NCBI GenBank assembly: GCA_020073615.1
Contig: JAIQEX010000060.1
Coordinates: 1 to 39,871, forward strand
Direction of reading: 5' to 3'
Length of the DNA stretch: 39,871 nucleotides
From: Terriglobia bacterium
GTDB taxonomy: Bacteria; Acidobacteriota; Terriglobia; Bryobacterales; Bryobacteraceae
Made by a program: the position numbers and the translations under genes. The notes beneath the pieces are model-generated. The model was not told the origin of the DNA, searched no databases, and saw only the letters and a program-made list of their open reading frames with translations. Shown here piece by piece: positions 1 to 7,769 of this stretch (position 1 is its first letter; each line of letters starts with the position of its first letter).

Positions 1-81
1 CTTGCGAGACTCGTCAATCTCCATGCGGTAAACCCTATATCCAGGCCATCCAAGTACTCTCGTCCAGTCGTGTTCCCTCAC
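1..81 (-). CDS. N-terminal fragment of probable ISL3-like transposase, cut by window edge
   Basis: Read on the minus strand from a GTG at 81, the frame is open to the window edge and gives 27 residues, including RVLGWPGYRVYRMEI. From memory this resembles the start of ISL3-family transposases, where a line of this type precedes the zinc-finger region. The rest of the gene lies outside the window. The start codon falls just after the end of the truncated IS1634-type gene, so this element appears to have landed in that gene. The ribosome-binding site is weak (GAGAG). The family call rests on a short stretch and could be wrong. Confidence 0.45.
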   Translation of the reverse strand, partial: MREHDWTRVLGWPGYRVYRMEIDESRK

Positions 82-85
82 TCTC

Positions 86-1138
86 TCAGGCTAATCGAAA
101 CCCCTTCTCTGAGAAAGCTGGCCTTTCAGGCAGTTTGTCGGATTCCTGCGCAGAGCCCTCTTTCCCATGCACCAGCATCTTCTCGGCTGCCGCCCGGACG
201 CCGGGATGGGCGGCACCGCAGACCGGGAGGTGCTCGACCCGCTTGTCTCGCAACTCGACCGGCGCTTGGGTCCACGGCAAGGCCGAGATCCAGCCCACGC
301 CGGCCTTTTCCAGTTCTACGGTATTGGCTAAGGCGGCGGAGCCTTTGTCCAGCACCAGCGTCACCGTGTCGCGAGCAATCTGATTGCGATCCAGCAGAAC
401 CACAATGCGCGACAGCGCCTCCGGCAGTTCGTCCGCATCGGCCACATTGCCTGGATAGACGTGATGGCACAGGCTCATGCCGTTTTCCCCGTCCAGCAAA
501 TAGCTCAGAGCTACCTGCCGCAAATTATGGCGGCCCTGCTTGTTATGTCCCCGCTGCGCCAGATGGTTGCGCTCATTGGTGCTGGCCACGTAGGTATAGA
601 AGTTGGTCGTATCGTAGGCCAGTAGGCGGCGGCTGACCAACTGCTTCTCTTTCCAAAGACCGAGGAGACGGATCTGCGCTTGATCCAGTTGTTCCTCGGG
701 AATGCGATCGAAGCAATCCCAAAATTCTTGCGAGGTAAACCGCTCGGGCGCGAAGCCCCACTGCGAACGCAGGATGGTACGGTCATACCAATCGGCGACT
801 TCGGTTTTCGGTCCGGGCTGGCAGACGCGGTGAATCGCGGCCAGCAACAGATAATGCGCCGGCGAGGGGCCGGAGCGGGGAGCGGGCCACAGTGACTGAA
901 GCAAGGCAAAGACGCCCGTGTTCTGGGCTGCCAACCAAAGGGAGCCGGGCAAACCGAACTCCAAGGCGGTAGCCTCCAGGGGAAGCGGCGCGGTTCGGTC
1001 TTTGACCAGCGCGGCCACCTTTTCGGCGCTACCGAGGTAAGCCTGGTGAACAATACGAGGTTGGCCGTCGACGCGAGCGCTTTCGACGACGTAGTAGTAG
1101 ATCTGGTTGCCTTTCTTCTTCCCGACGAGGGATGCCAT
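86..1138 (-). pseudogene. IS1634-family (IS4 superfamily) transposase, 3'-truncated
   Basis: The protein starts at MASLVGKKKGNQIYYYV (ATG at 1138; an upstream ATG at 1192 adds 18 unlikely residues). It carries hallmarks of IS1634-type DDE transposases: YDTTNFYTY (first catalytic Asp), RGHNKQGRHNLRQV, SLCHHVYPGNVADADEL and VLDKGSAALANTVEL (second Asp), then GWISALPW. Family members usually exceed 500 residues and have a C-terminal catalytic Glu. Here the similarity ends after LVHGKE, around position 165, and the reading frame stops at 86, so the C-terminal part is missing. The probable ISL3-like gene begins immediately after this, suggesting insertional truncation. The protein is unlikely to be an active transposase. 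Confidence 0.8.
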
Positions 1139-1416
1139 ATAGGGTAATACAATTATACGCCGAACGCACGGCAGATCAACTGGAAAGTGCAAGTATTCGC
1201 ATCAACATATCTTATATAGGATAATACAAAAATGAATCGGGTCGAGGCAGCCTATCACGTTGAAAATGCAGAGGTTCTTGAGAAGGAGCCGGCGTTTACG
1301 AGGATCCTCTCAGTAAATTCCCGCTAGTCCACACAAGTCGGCATTAGCCGGAATTCCCTTGCTCGAATGGGACTCGCCGTATCATCCCTTCTTACAATCG
1401 GAGCCTTGTTCCCCTT

Positions 1417-3258
1417 TCAATTCTCCGTCGAGTGCAATCCCCCCGCCCCCGCGCGGAAGGCGATGTTGCTGCGCGGCGGGTCTTCGTCGAGCGGTGCGGC
1501 GCAGTTCCAGAGGCAGGCTCCGCAGTGCACGCACTTTTCGCGGTCGAATACCGGCACGCCGTCGGGGCCGGGCGTGATCGCCTGGCCGGAGCACATCTCG
1601 ATGCACAGCTTCGTGGAGCAGCGCTCGCAGAAATCGGGATAGATAAAGCGGACGTGGTCGGCGAAGCCGGCCGGCGCCTGCACCTTGCCGCCGATCAGGA
1701 GCGCGTCCTGGTGCGAGACCAGCAGTTGGCCGTCGTACGGGATGGCCGGCCAGCCGCAGCGCTCCATCAGCGCGTTGTGACAGGAGACGCCGCGGTTGTG
1801 GCAGTCATCCATAATAGTGTCCAACTCGGCGGCGGGAATCTTGCGGCGGTAATATTCCTTGAGATCGGGCATGAGCCGCGGCTCACCCGCCAGCGAGCGC
1901 TTTCCATTGGTGAAGCCGGCCAAGGCCATGCCGATCAAGCCGGAAACCACGCCGCGGTGGAAGCCATCCCGCGCCTTTTCGGCCACGCGGCCTTCGCGTT
2001 CGACCCAACTCGCGCGCCGCCGCGCGACATAAGTGCGATCCAGGTTCTCTTTAGAGAGCGGCTTGCCTTTTTGGAACAGCTCGAGCACGGCCTCGGCGAG
2101 CTGCGATCCGGTGGTCCATGCCTCGTCCACGCCGCTGCCGGTGAGCACGTTGGTGCTGCCCGATCCCTCGCCGATGCGCGCGTAGCCGTTTCCGGCGAGG
2201 AACGGCTCGCCGCGCCGGCCCGATTCCTGGAGCGACTTGGCGCCCCAGCTTCGCAGCCTGCCGCCGGCGAGATGCCGCCACAGGTACGGGTGCAGCATGA
2301 AGTGCTGCAGGTAGCGGTACGAGGTGCGCATGGGGCTGCGGAACCACGACGGCACGAAGATGCCCACGGTCGCCACGCGATCGGGATGCACGTAGAGGAA
2401 GCCGAAGATCTCGGGCTCGGGGTAACCGAAGGTGTGGATCACCGTGCCCGGTTCGAGCGTCGCCGTCTCGGGCAGGTCCACCACCATCTTCATGCCCACG
2501 GCCCACTCGCGCTGGTGATGGCCGTCCGGCAGCCCGAACTCTCGATCGAGCTGCCGGCCGACCGCTCCCACCGGCCCGTCTCCCACCACGGTAAGGGCCG
2601 CGCGAATATCCATACCGGGCATGAACCCTGCTTCGGGATTGCCCAGTGAATCGGTGCCCTGGTCGCACAGGCGAACGCCGCGTACGCATTCAGCGGCCGG
2701 GTCGACCAGCGCCTCGGCGACCGGCATCCCCGGCCAGATTTGCACGGTGCCGCCGGCCATGAGGTCGTTGCCGATGGACTGCAGGAACTGGCCGAGCGAC
2801 ATTACCACGCCGCCGTGCTTGTGCAGGAAGGGCGGAATGTAGGGCAGTTCGACGGCATACTCACGGTGCAAGCGGAGCGTGCGCACGGCGCGGTCGGCGA
2901 GCCGCAGGGCGCGCGACCGCCGGCTGGCGCCGATGGGGTCGAGCAGGTAGACCACTTTTTCCTGCGAGACGGGCGCGGCCATGGGAATGCGGCCGGGGTC
3001 GAACTCGGGCAGGGTGGCGCGAATGCCGCGGGCGCGCGTCACCACGCCGGAGACGCCGAAGCCGATATCGTCGGCGCGCTCGTAGCAGAGCACTTGCAAG
3101 GGCAGCCCCGGGTTGGAGGGACTCTCGACCGCCGGCGTGCCATCGGGATTCACCAGCTTGCGCGAAAGCGCGGTCAGGAAGCCGGCCGCGGCCGGTCCGA
3201 AACCGACGCAGACGATGTCCACGTCCATGGTCTGGCGGTCGACAGCGGGTTCGCTCAT
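1417..3258 (-). CDS. ETF-QO-like FAD dehydrogenase with fused C-terminal FixX-type ferredoxin domain
   Basis: This 613-residue protein resembles electron-transfer flavoprotein:ubiquinone oxidoreductases and FixC-type flavoproteins, which pass electrons from acyl-CoA oxidation to quinone. An N-terminal dinucleotide-binding motif CVGFGPAAAG lies at about residues 17-26. The C-terminus carries C544-x2-C-x4-C-x3-C556 followed by C576-x2-C-x2-C-x3-C586 (CVHCGACLWNC). The second group plus CSGQAI matches the single [4Fe-4S] pattern of ETF-QO/FixX; the extra cysteines could ligate a second cluster. The ATG at 3258 overlaps the stop of the acyl-CoA dehydrogenase gene (ATGA), so the two are translationally coupled. 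Inferred role: receiving electrons from that dehydrogenase, directly or through ETF encoded elsewhere. No etfAB genes are in the window. Confidence 0.75.
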   Translation of the reverse strand: MSEPAVDRQTMDVDIVCVGFGPAAAGFLTALSRKLVNPDGTPAVESPSNPGLPLQVLCYERADDIGFGVSGVVTRARGIRATLPEFDPGRIPMAAPVSQEKVVYLLDPIGASRRSRALRLADRAVRTLRLHREYAVELPYIPPFLHKHGGVVMSLGQFLQSIGNDLMAGGTVQIWPGMPVAEALVDPAAECVRGVRLCDQGTDSLGNPEAGFMPGMDIRAALTVVGDGPVGAVGRQLDREFGLPDGHHQREWAVGMKMVVDLPETATLEPGTVIHTFGYPEPEIFGFLYVHPDRVATVGIFVPSWFRSPMRTSYRYLQHFMLHPYLWRHLAGGRLRSWGAKSLQESGRRGEPFLAGNGYARIGEGSGSTNVLTGSGVDEAWTTGSQLAEAVLELFQKGKPLSKENLDRTYVARRRASWVEREGRVAEKARDGFHRGVVSGLIGMALAGFTNGKRSLAGEPRLMPDLKEYYRRKIPAAELDTIMDDCHNRGVSCHNALMERCGWPAIPYDGQLLVSHQDALLIGGKVQAPAGFADHVRFIYPDFCERCSTKLCIEMCSGQAITPGPDGVPVFDREKCVHCGACLWNCAAPLDEDPPRSNIAFRAGAGGLHSTEN

Positions 3259-5492
3259 GCGGGGTAGTCCAGCGCCTCGGGGATCATGACTTTGGTCAGG
3301 GCCTCGGCAGCGCGGTCTTTGGCAAGCTGCGAGCCGGTGAGGCAGCCGTCCATGCGCACGCGCAAACGGCTGAACTGGTCCAGGCCGTCGAAGCGCGCGC
3401 AGGGGCCGGCCTTGGCGGGATGCGAGCCGTCGTGTTCGACGACGTCGGTATAGCCGCGGGCGAGGCTGCCGATGCCGGGGATCAATCCCTCCATGGCCTC
3501 CAGATCGTCCGCCTGGTAGCAGGTGGCGCAGCCTTCGGTGTCCCATGCGGGATGACGGTTGTAGCCGAACACCAGTTCGGCGGCGATGCGTCCCACTTCG
3601 CCGGCGGCGCGCGCCGATTGCACGTGGCACAGGTCGGTGAGGAACGCCATCAGTCCGGGCATGCCCTCGGCCACGGTGGGATTCGCGGGCCCCTTGCGGC
3701 CGAGCTCCAGCACGTCGAGAATCTGGGAGCGCGCCGCCAGCAGCCAGCAGAGCGCATCGGCCAGCGGGAAGGTGACGCCCTGCCGCGAGCCCTGGTAGAG
3801 CTTGCCGCCATCGGCATCTTTGGCCTGGAGCAGGTGGTGGAGCGTCCACAGCCACATCTGCATGGCGGTGGCGAGCGCGCAGGCGCCGGTGCCAGGGTGG
3901 TCGTTGGCGAGGGTGCGCATTTCGCGGATCCATTCCTGGAACTGCGCCAGGAACAGCTCGTCGGTCATGGTGACGCTGAGCTGGCGCCGCTGCACCGCTT
4001 CGGGGCCCTCGTAGGTGGCCTCGAGCTGCGCGTCCATCCACTTGTTTCCCAGGAAGCCGGGGCAGTCTTCGGTGATGCCGTAGCCGCCCATCAGGCTGAC
4101 CGCTTCGCGCATCACGCTGGCGCCGTGGCCGGTGTTCCACAGCTTGCAGGCGGGGCACAGGACGTTGGCCACGGAATCGAGCAGGGCGTATTGCACCAAC
4201 ATGTCGCCAGCGAGTTCCGGCCGTTTGCCGTGCAGGAATTCGATGGCGTCCTTCTGCACCTGGCGCATGGCCTTCATCATGGCCGAGCCTTTGATGCCGC
4301 GCGCCGCGAAGGTTTCGTGCTTCTGCCGCTCCAGCGGATCGAGCTCGTCGAACACGCGGGCCGCTGCGAAGCCGAGCGACGCCGAAGCCTCGCCCGTGGC
4401 CCACACCTCCACGAGGCGGTGCACCACATCCTGCTTGAGCTGGAGGCCGAGCTCGTAGCGCGGCGATCCCGGCGTGGCGATAGAGCCGCCGCGGAAGCGG
4501 CCGCGGCCATAGCGGATGACGGGCTCGACGGCCGAGAGCAGCTTGGCCGAGGTCATGATGGCCACGGTGACGCGCGTGCGGCGGAAGACGGCTTCGATGA
4601 TTTCCCCGTGGCTGTAGCGCGGCACGATGACGCCGTCCTGGACCGTGTAGCCGCCGATGATGCGGCTGGCGGGCACCCGCAGACTGAAGATGGGATCGCG
4701 CGTGGAGGAAAGCTGGTGGACGAGTTTGCGCGCCGGGGTGCCGCGGTCGAAGGTGCCGGGGTCGGTCTCCTCGAGGATCACCATGCAGGTGCCTTTGATG
4801 CGCGGATCGTCGGATTCCACCGCCGCGGTGACGAAGTTGGCGAAGCCCATGTTGGTGATGAAGCGGCCGCGCTTCTCCACCTGCAGCATGGGCTCCTGGC
4901 CTTCCTGCCAGGCGGCCACGCGCAGTTTGCCGCCGAGCATGCCGGTCTCGACGCCGACGTAGGGAATCGGCTCGGTAAGGCAAAAGGCGCCGCGCCAGGG
5001 CTTACGGTTTTCGCCGGGCTGGGCGGGCGCGCAACGGGTCATATAATAGTCGCGCTGTTCGGGCGTGCCGCGTTCGTGGATGGGGGAGAGCGCGAGGCAT
5101 CCGGCCAGGCTGCCCGTGGCGGCTCCGGCATCGACCCACGCCAGCTCAAACGCCACCAGCGCCAGCGCCAGGTTCTTGGGGCCTTCGATGAAGCCGCCCT
5201 GCGACGGTTCCATGAAGACGCCGGTGATGCCCGACTCGTCGAACGCCTGGAGCAGAGCCTGCTTGCCTTCGGTCCACTCGTGGGTGTTGCGTGCGCCCTC
5301 GGCCACCAGGCGCGCGACCGGGCCGCGGGCCACGGCGCGCACGGACTGCACCAGCATCTGGAGATCGTAGCGGCCGGCGAATCGCCACAGGATCTGGCGG
5401 ACATCGTCCCCGGGCAGGGCGCGCAGGTATTCGGTCTTGGTTTCGGTAGCGGCTAATGTCACAGCATCCCCCGTCCTTTGTGCCGCGGCCAT
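3255..5492 (-). CDS. Acyl-CoA dehydrogenase family protein, long form
   Basis: The protein is about 745 residues from the ATG at 5492, far longer than the usual ~380 residues of acyl-CoA dehydrogenases. Family signatures are AFCLTEPIPYVGVETG near 170 (substrate/FAD loop), RYGRGRFRGG near 327, LMGGYGITEDCPG at about 467-479 and ATYEGPEAVQRRQ around 492-504. The Glu of YEG (about 495) is at the position of the catalytic base in medium-chain enzymes. A ~240-residue C-terminal extension follows, mostly helical by composition. The first ~90 residues look like the N-terminal helical domain. Expected chemistry is alpha,beta-dehydrogenation of an acyl-CoA with FAD. The gene overlaps the ETF-QO-like gene by 4 bp. 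No clear Shine-Dalgarno precedes 5492, so the start is uncertain. Confidence 0.8.
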   Translation of the reverse strand: MAAAQRTGDAVTLAATETKTEYLRALPGDDVRQILWRFAGRYDLQMLVQSVRAVARGPVARLVAEGARNTHEWTEGKQALLQAFDESGITGVFMEPSQGGFIEGPKNLALALVAFELAWVDAGAATGSLAGCLALSPIHERGTPEQRDYYMTRCAPAQPGENRKPWRGAFCLTEPIPYVGVETGMLGGKLRVAAWQEGQEPMLQVEKRGRFITNMGFANFVTAAVESDDPRIKGTCMVILEETDPGTFDRGTPARKLVHQLSSTRDPIFSLRVPASRIIGGYTVQDGVIVPRYSHGEIIEAVFRRTRVTVAIMTSAKLLSAVEPVIRYGRGRFRGGSIATPGSPRYELGLQLKQDVVHRLVEVWATGEASASLGFAAARVFDELDPLERQKHETFAARGIKGSAMMKAMRQVQKDAIEFLHGKRPELAGDMLVQYALLDSVANVLCPACKLWNTGHGASVMREAVSLMGGYGITEDCPGFLGNKWMDAQLEATYEGPEAVQRRQLSVTMTDELFLAQFQEWIREMRTLANDHPGTGACALATAMQMWLWTLHHLLQAKDADGGKLYQGSRQGVTFPLADALCWLLAARSQILDVLELGRKGPANPTVAEGMPGLMAFLTDLCHVQSARAAGEVGRIAAELVFGYNRHPAWDTEGCATCYQADDLEAMEGLIPGIGSLARGYTDVVEHDGSHPAKAGPCARFDGLDQFSRLRVRMDGCLTGSQLAKDRAAEALTKVMIPEALDYPA

Positions 5493-5778
5493 GCGCGATT
5501 TCGCGCAGTTCGCGGGCTGGAGTGTATCGAAGGAGGGGAGAGAGCAATCCGCCTGCCAGGAGGAAAATGGTTGAGGATCAAGGAGTTGCAGGCATCTGCG
5601 GGGTTCTTGGACAGACGGCGTTGGTTCATATGCCCCAAGCGGCGGCATGCCGGGATGGGGGAAAAGACGGGACGTCTACTGCTTCGCCCCCGGCGTCGGT
5701 CACGTCATCTGCGCACGCACGACCGGATCCGCTGAAAGATTCGGAGGGTTTGGCTGCTACTGGGTCGCAAAGAAGGCG

Positions 5779-5921
5779 CATCCCGATTCCGCGATGCGGT
5801 TATCAGGGAAAATCCGGCCAGGTAATCTTCCGGGTTCTCGTTGCGAAAATCATCCAGGAGCAGAAACGGATCGCTTCGTTTTGCCAAAGCCAAAGGCCCG
5901 CCGGAGCGTTGCTGCTAAAAT
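5779..5921 (-). pseudogene. Pirin pseudogene fragment with two frameshifts and two nonsense codons
   Basis: Three minus-strand frames together spell part of a pirin. Frame one (from ~5921) reads ATLRRAFGFGKTKR. A shift then gives SDPFLLLDDFRNENPEDYL-AGF. A second shift, in a TTTT run, gives FP, then TGA and TAA, then PHRGIG. Pirins carry FPWHPHRGIE there, so the two stop codons sit exactly where Trp and His are expected. Pirins are cupin-fold proteins with a metal-binding His cluster, which includes the histidines of this motif. Nothing pirin-like is recognisable downstream of the motif, so only a ~50-codon N-terminal piece survives. This is a dead gene. Confidence 0.8.
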
Positions 5922-5961
5922 TCACTTCAGCCGCCTATACTAGCGCCAACGATAGCCCGTG

Positions 5962-5983
5962 GCCAGACATTAACGTGTCTGGC
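5962..5983 (-). terminator. Short hairpin downstream of the 6057-6524 gene
   Basis: GCCAGACA and TGTCTGGC form perfect 8-bp arms around a 6-base loop TTAACG. It lies about 75 bp past the stop of the minus-strand three-gene cluster. No U-tract follows in that direction, so a role as terminator is only suggested. Confidence 0.3.
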
Positions 5984-6056
5984 ATTCACTCCTTTTGTCT
6001 CACATTCCTTCGCTGGCCGGGGCTGGCGGGCTGCTGGGGAACTTGCCGCGTGAAGA

Positions 6057-6524
6057 TCAGTTTCGCAGGCGCACGTGGATGGCGAAGGCCGCCCGCGGGG
6101 CGGCCGAAGCCGGGGACACGGCCGGCGACGGCACTCCGTGATCGATGGTATTGGCATAGGCCCGGCCGGCGAAGTATGCGGCCACCACCCCGAGCACCAC
6201 GTTGATGGGCGTGCGCGTCTTGGGGAAGTAGTGTTTGACCGTCATGGCGGCGAACACAATGCCGGTCTCCATGCCGAGCTGTTGCGCGGGGGTAAGGGTG
6301 TATTCCTTCCCGCGCAGAGTGTAGTGCCAGTCGGTCTTGGCATACGAGAAGCCCGATGCCAGGACCGCGACGGTGGCCAGGTTGCCAGGGTCGGAAAGCG
6401 CGTCCCAAAACGGCGTGGCAGCCGGTGCGGGAGGGGGCGCGGGGGGCGGTGCGGGGGGCGCGGTCTGCGCTACGGCAGAGAGCGCCAGCACGAGAGTGAG
6501 CGTAGTCGAAAGCAATGTTTTCAT
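6057..6524 (-). CDS. Small exported or membrane protein of unknown function
   Basis: The 155-residue product starts with a typical signal peptide (MKTLLSTTLTLVLALSAVAQ), followed by a Pro/Ala linker of PPAPPPAP repeats up to about residue 36. Three moderately hydrophobic segments follow, near ATVAVLASGFSYA, GMETGIVFAAMTV and NVVLGVVAAYFAGRAYA, so it may be anchored in the inner membrane rather than periplasmic. It is last in a three-gene minus-strand cluster, 16 bp after the preceding stop. I do not recognise the family. Confidence 0.6.
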   Translation of the reverse strand: MKTLLSTTLTLVLALSAVAQTAPPAPPPAPPPAPAATPFWDALSDPGNLATVAVLASGFSYAKTDWHYTLRGKEYTLTPAQQLGMETGIVFAAMTVKHYFPKTRTPINVVLGVVAAYFAGRAYANTIDHGVPSPAVSPASAAPRAAFAIHVRLRN

Positions 6525-6540
6525 AGAGGGTTCGTTTCTG

Positions 6541-6879
6541 TCACCGGATGATCTCTTGCTCCATCAGATCGTCCAGCAGGTCTTCGAAGGTCCGGAAGTA
6601 GCGCTGCTGCACGTAGGGCGAGAGCGTTTCCCAGGCGCCGAACTCGGCGGCGGGTGATTCCTGCTCGAGATTCTGGACGTAACGCATGTAGAACAGGGGC
6701 GCCAGGTGAACGGCGTCAAAACGCCGGGGGTCTAAGCTGGTTAATGCGGGCACGACATTCTCCTCGGGAGGGGGCAACAGTTTCAGGTTGCGGTAGCAAA
6801 TCGCGCGGCAGGGAGCAAACCGCCAGTGCAGAGAGCCGCGGCAGGCCTCCCGGCAGCGGGAACAGATCCGTTCCGGCAT
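6541..6879 (-). CDS. Hypothetical protein with Cys-rich N-terminus
   Basis: From the ATG at 6879, 10 bp after the upstream stop, this is 112 residues. A further ATG at 6933 would overlap the upstream gene by 44 bp. The first 30 residues hold five cysteines (CSRC, then C13, C24, C28), which could bind a metal. The rest is acidic and helical with many aromatics (FYMRYVQNLEQE, YVQQRYFRTFEDLLDDLMEQ). I recognise no family. Its position between a papain-fold hydrolase and an exported protein suggests a shared process. No signal peptide is seen. Confidence 0.5.
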   Translation of the reverse strand: MPERICSRCREACRGSLHWRFAPCRAICYRNLKLLPPPEENVVPALTSLDPRRFDAVHLAPLFYMRYVQNLEQESPAAEFGAWETLSPYVQQRYFRTFEDLLDDLMEQEIIR

Positions 6880-6889
6880 CAGAGCGGAT

Positions 6890-7504
6890 TCAGACGGTGT
6901 TGAAGTTGCGGATCGCCGCCGGCGGCCCGGCAAGCTGCGTGCAACCGGCGTAGAGGCGCATCTCGGCCAGCCGCTGGGGCGGCGTTTGCACCGGTTGTAA
7001 GCCGGGCAGACCGCCGGCGGCCAACAACTCGGCCAGGAGTTCGGAGCATACCTCGCTGTCCGAATCGGGTTTATAGAGTTGCGGCAGGTAGCTCAGGACC
7101 GGCACCCGGCGTCCGACGTAGGCCAGCAATTCCCCCACGTTGTAGTGATCGTGTCCGACCTTGGCCTGGGCCATGTTCCACATGGCGGCGAAATCGAGCA
7201 TGGCGCGTACCCGGTCGCTGAGGGGGCACCACCACACACGTCCCTGGTACCGGGCTATGCGCTCTTCGAGGGGATTCCATTGGGGTCCCGATTTGCCGTT
7301 GAGGATGGTACTTTCGATCAGCAGCGAGGAGTCGGAGTAAACCATGGCCGAATGGGTCGGCCCGCGGGTCAGCAGCTTGATGGCATTGCTTGTGAAGTCG
7401 CCGATGATATGCACCAGATCGGAGGCGTCGGAGCCGTCGAAGAAGAGAATGTCGCCGCCGCGCATACCAGCGCGGACGGATTGATAGGTTGTGAGGTCGT
7501 TCAT
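6890..7504 (-). CDS. YiiX-like permuted papain-fold (NlpC/P60 superfamily) cysteine hydrolase
   Basis: The 204-residue protein has the signature order of the permuted NlpC/P60 (YiiX/YebB/LRAT-like) group: GDILFFDG near residue 17, a His in GPTHSAMVY (H51) and then a Cys in SEVCSELLAELL (C153). Classical NlpC/P60 enzymes have Cys before His. Members of this group cleave amide or thioester bonds, some of them in lipids or peptidoglycan-derived substrates; the substrate here is unknown. There is no signal peptide, so it is probably cytoplasmic. It is first in a cluster of three minus-strand genes. Confidence 0.7.
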   Translation of the reverse strand: MNDLTTYQSVRAGMRGGDILFFDGSDASDLVHIIGDFTSNAIKLLTRGPTHSAMVYSDSSLLIESTILNGKSGPQWNPLEERIARYQGRVWWCPLSDRVRAMLDFAAMWNMAQAKVGHDHYNVGELLAYVGRRVPVLSYLPQLYKPDSDSEVCSELLAELLAAGGLPGLQPVQTPPQRLAEMRLYAGCTQLAGPPAAIRNFNTV

Positions 7505-7683
7505 ATTCGCCTGTCCGGCGCGGGTTGCGCGGGCGGCGCGGGATTACCGCGCCGCCCCTCCCAGGCCACGGGAAACGGGAGTTGCCGGAGCAACTCCTCC
7601 TGATTCGACGGTAGCAGGCGCCTGGTGCAACAAATACGCTGTAGGCTACTGATTCGGCAGGCGAAAAAAGTTGTGATCGGGAA

Positions 7684-7758
7684 ACCCGCCCCTCGGGCGG
7701 GTCGGCAAGCTAAAGCATGCCCCACCACCGCTGTCTTGGTGGGGCATGCTTTAGCTTG
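7684..7758. terminator. Two adjacent perfect hairpins after the NYN gene
   Basis: Hairpin one: ACCCGCCC (7684-7691) and GGGCGGGT (7695-7702) around a 3-base loop. Hairpin two: 21-bp perfect arms at 7706-7726 and 7738-7758 around an 11-base loop. The larger hairpin ends 11 bp past the stop of the minus-strand NYN gene. On the plus strand it is followed by GGCGGTTTTTG; on the minus strand hairpin one is followed by TTTCCC. It may terminate transcription in both directions, or be a dispersed palindromic (REP-like) element. Confidence 0.6.
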
Positions 7759-7769
7759 GCGGTTTTTGT

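Larger units (their letters stand above)
1..1300 (-). mobile_element. Nested insertion-sequence remnants
   Basis: This stretch combines the truncated IS1634-type transposase with the beginning of a second probable transposase. The right boundary is approximate: the 1193-1416 interval between the transposase and the next gene is non-coding and should contain the IS end, but I could not pair terminal inverted repeats or find a target duplication. The left element continues outside the window. Confidence 0.5.
5493..6056. other. Intergenic stretch without an intact gene
   Basis: This ~560-bp gap between two minus-strand genes holds a decayed pirin fragment (5779-5921) and one short inverted repeat (5962-5983). 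I see no other convincing coding signal on either strand. It probably contains the promoter of the acyl-CoA dehydrogenase operon near 5493-5600, but no clear -35/-10 pair is visible. Confidence 0.6.

Noticed and set aside
1417-4983. A single 1188-codon minus-strand frame suggesting a fused ETF-QO
   Set aside because: The upstream 575 codons are Arg/His/Pro-rich shadow sequence read in the wrong frame of the acyl-CoA dehydrogenase gene. The true start, with an ATGA overlap, is at 3258.
3420-5456. Long plus-strand frame (678 codons) and similar long antisense frames, such as 18014-19942
   Set aside because: They are antisense to well-supported genes and have the Ala/Gly/His/Arg-rich composition of GC-rich shadows, without any family motif.
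5456-6205. Plus-strand frame of 249 codons in the gap after the acyl-CoA dehydrogenase
   Set aside because: No recognisable motif or codon bias; the region contains pirin similarity on the opposite strand.
7501-7728. 75-codon minus-strand frame upstream of the papain-fold gene
   Set aside because: It runs through the hairpin element and has no conserved features; it overlaps the papain-fold start by a few bases only.
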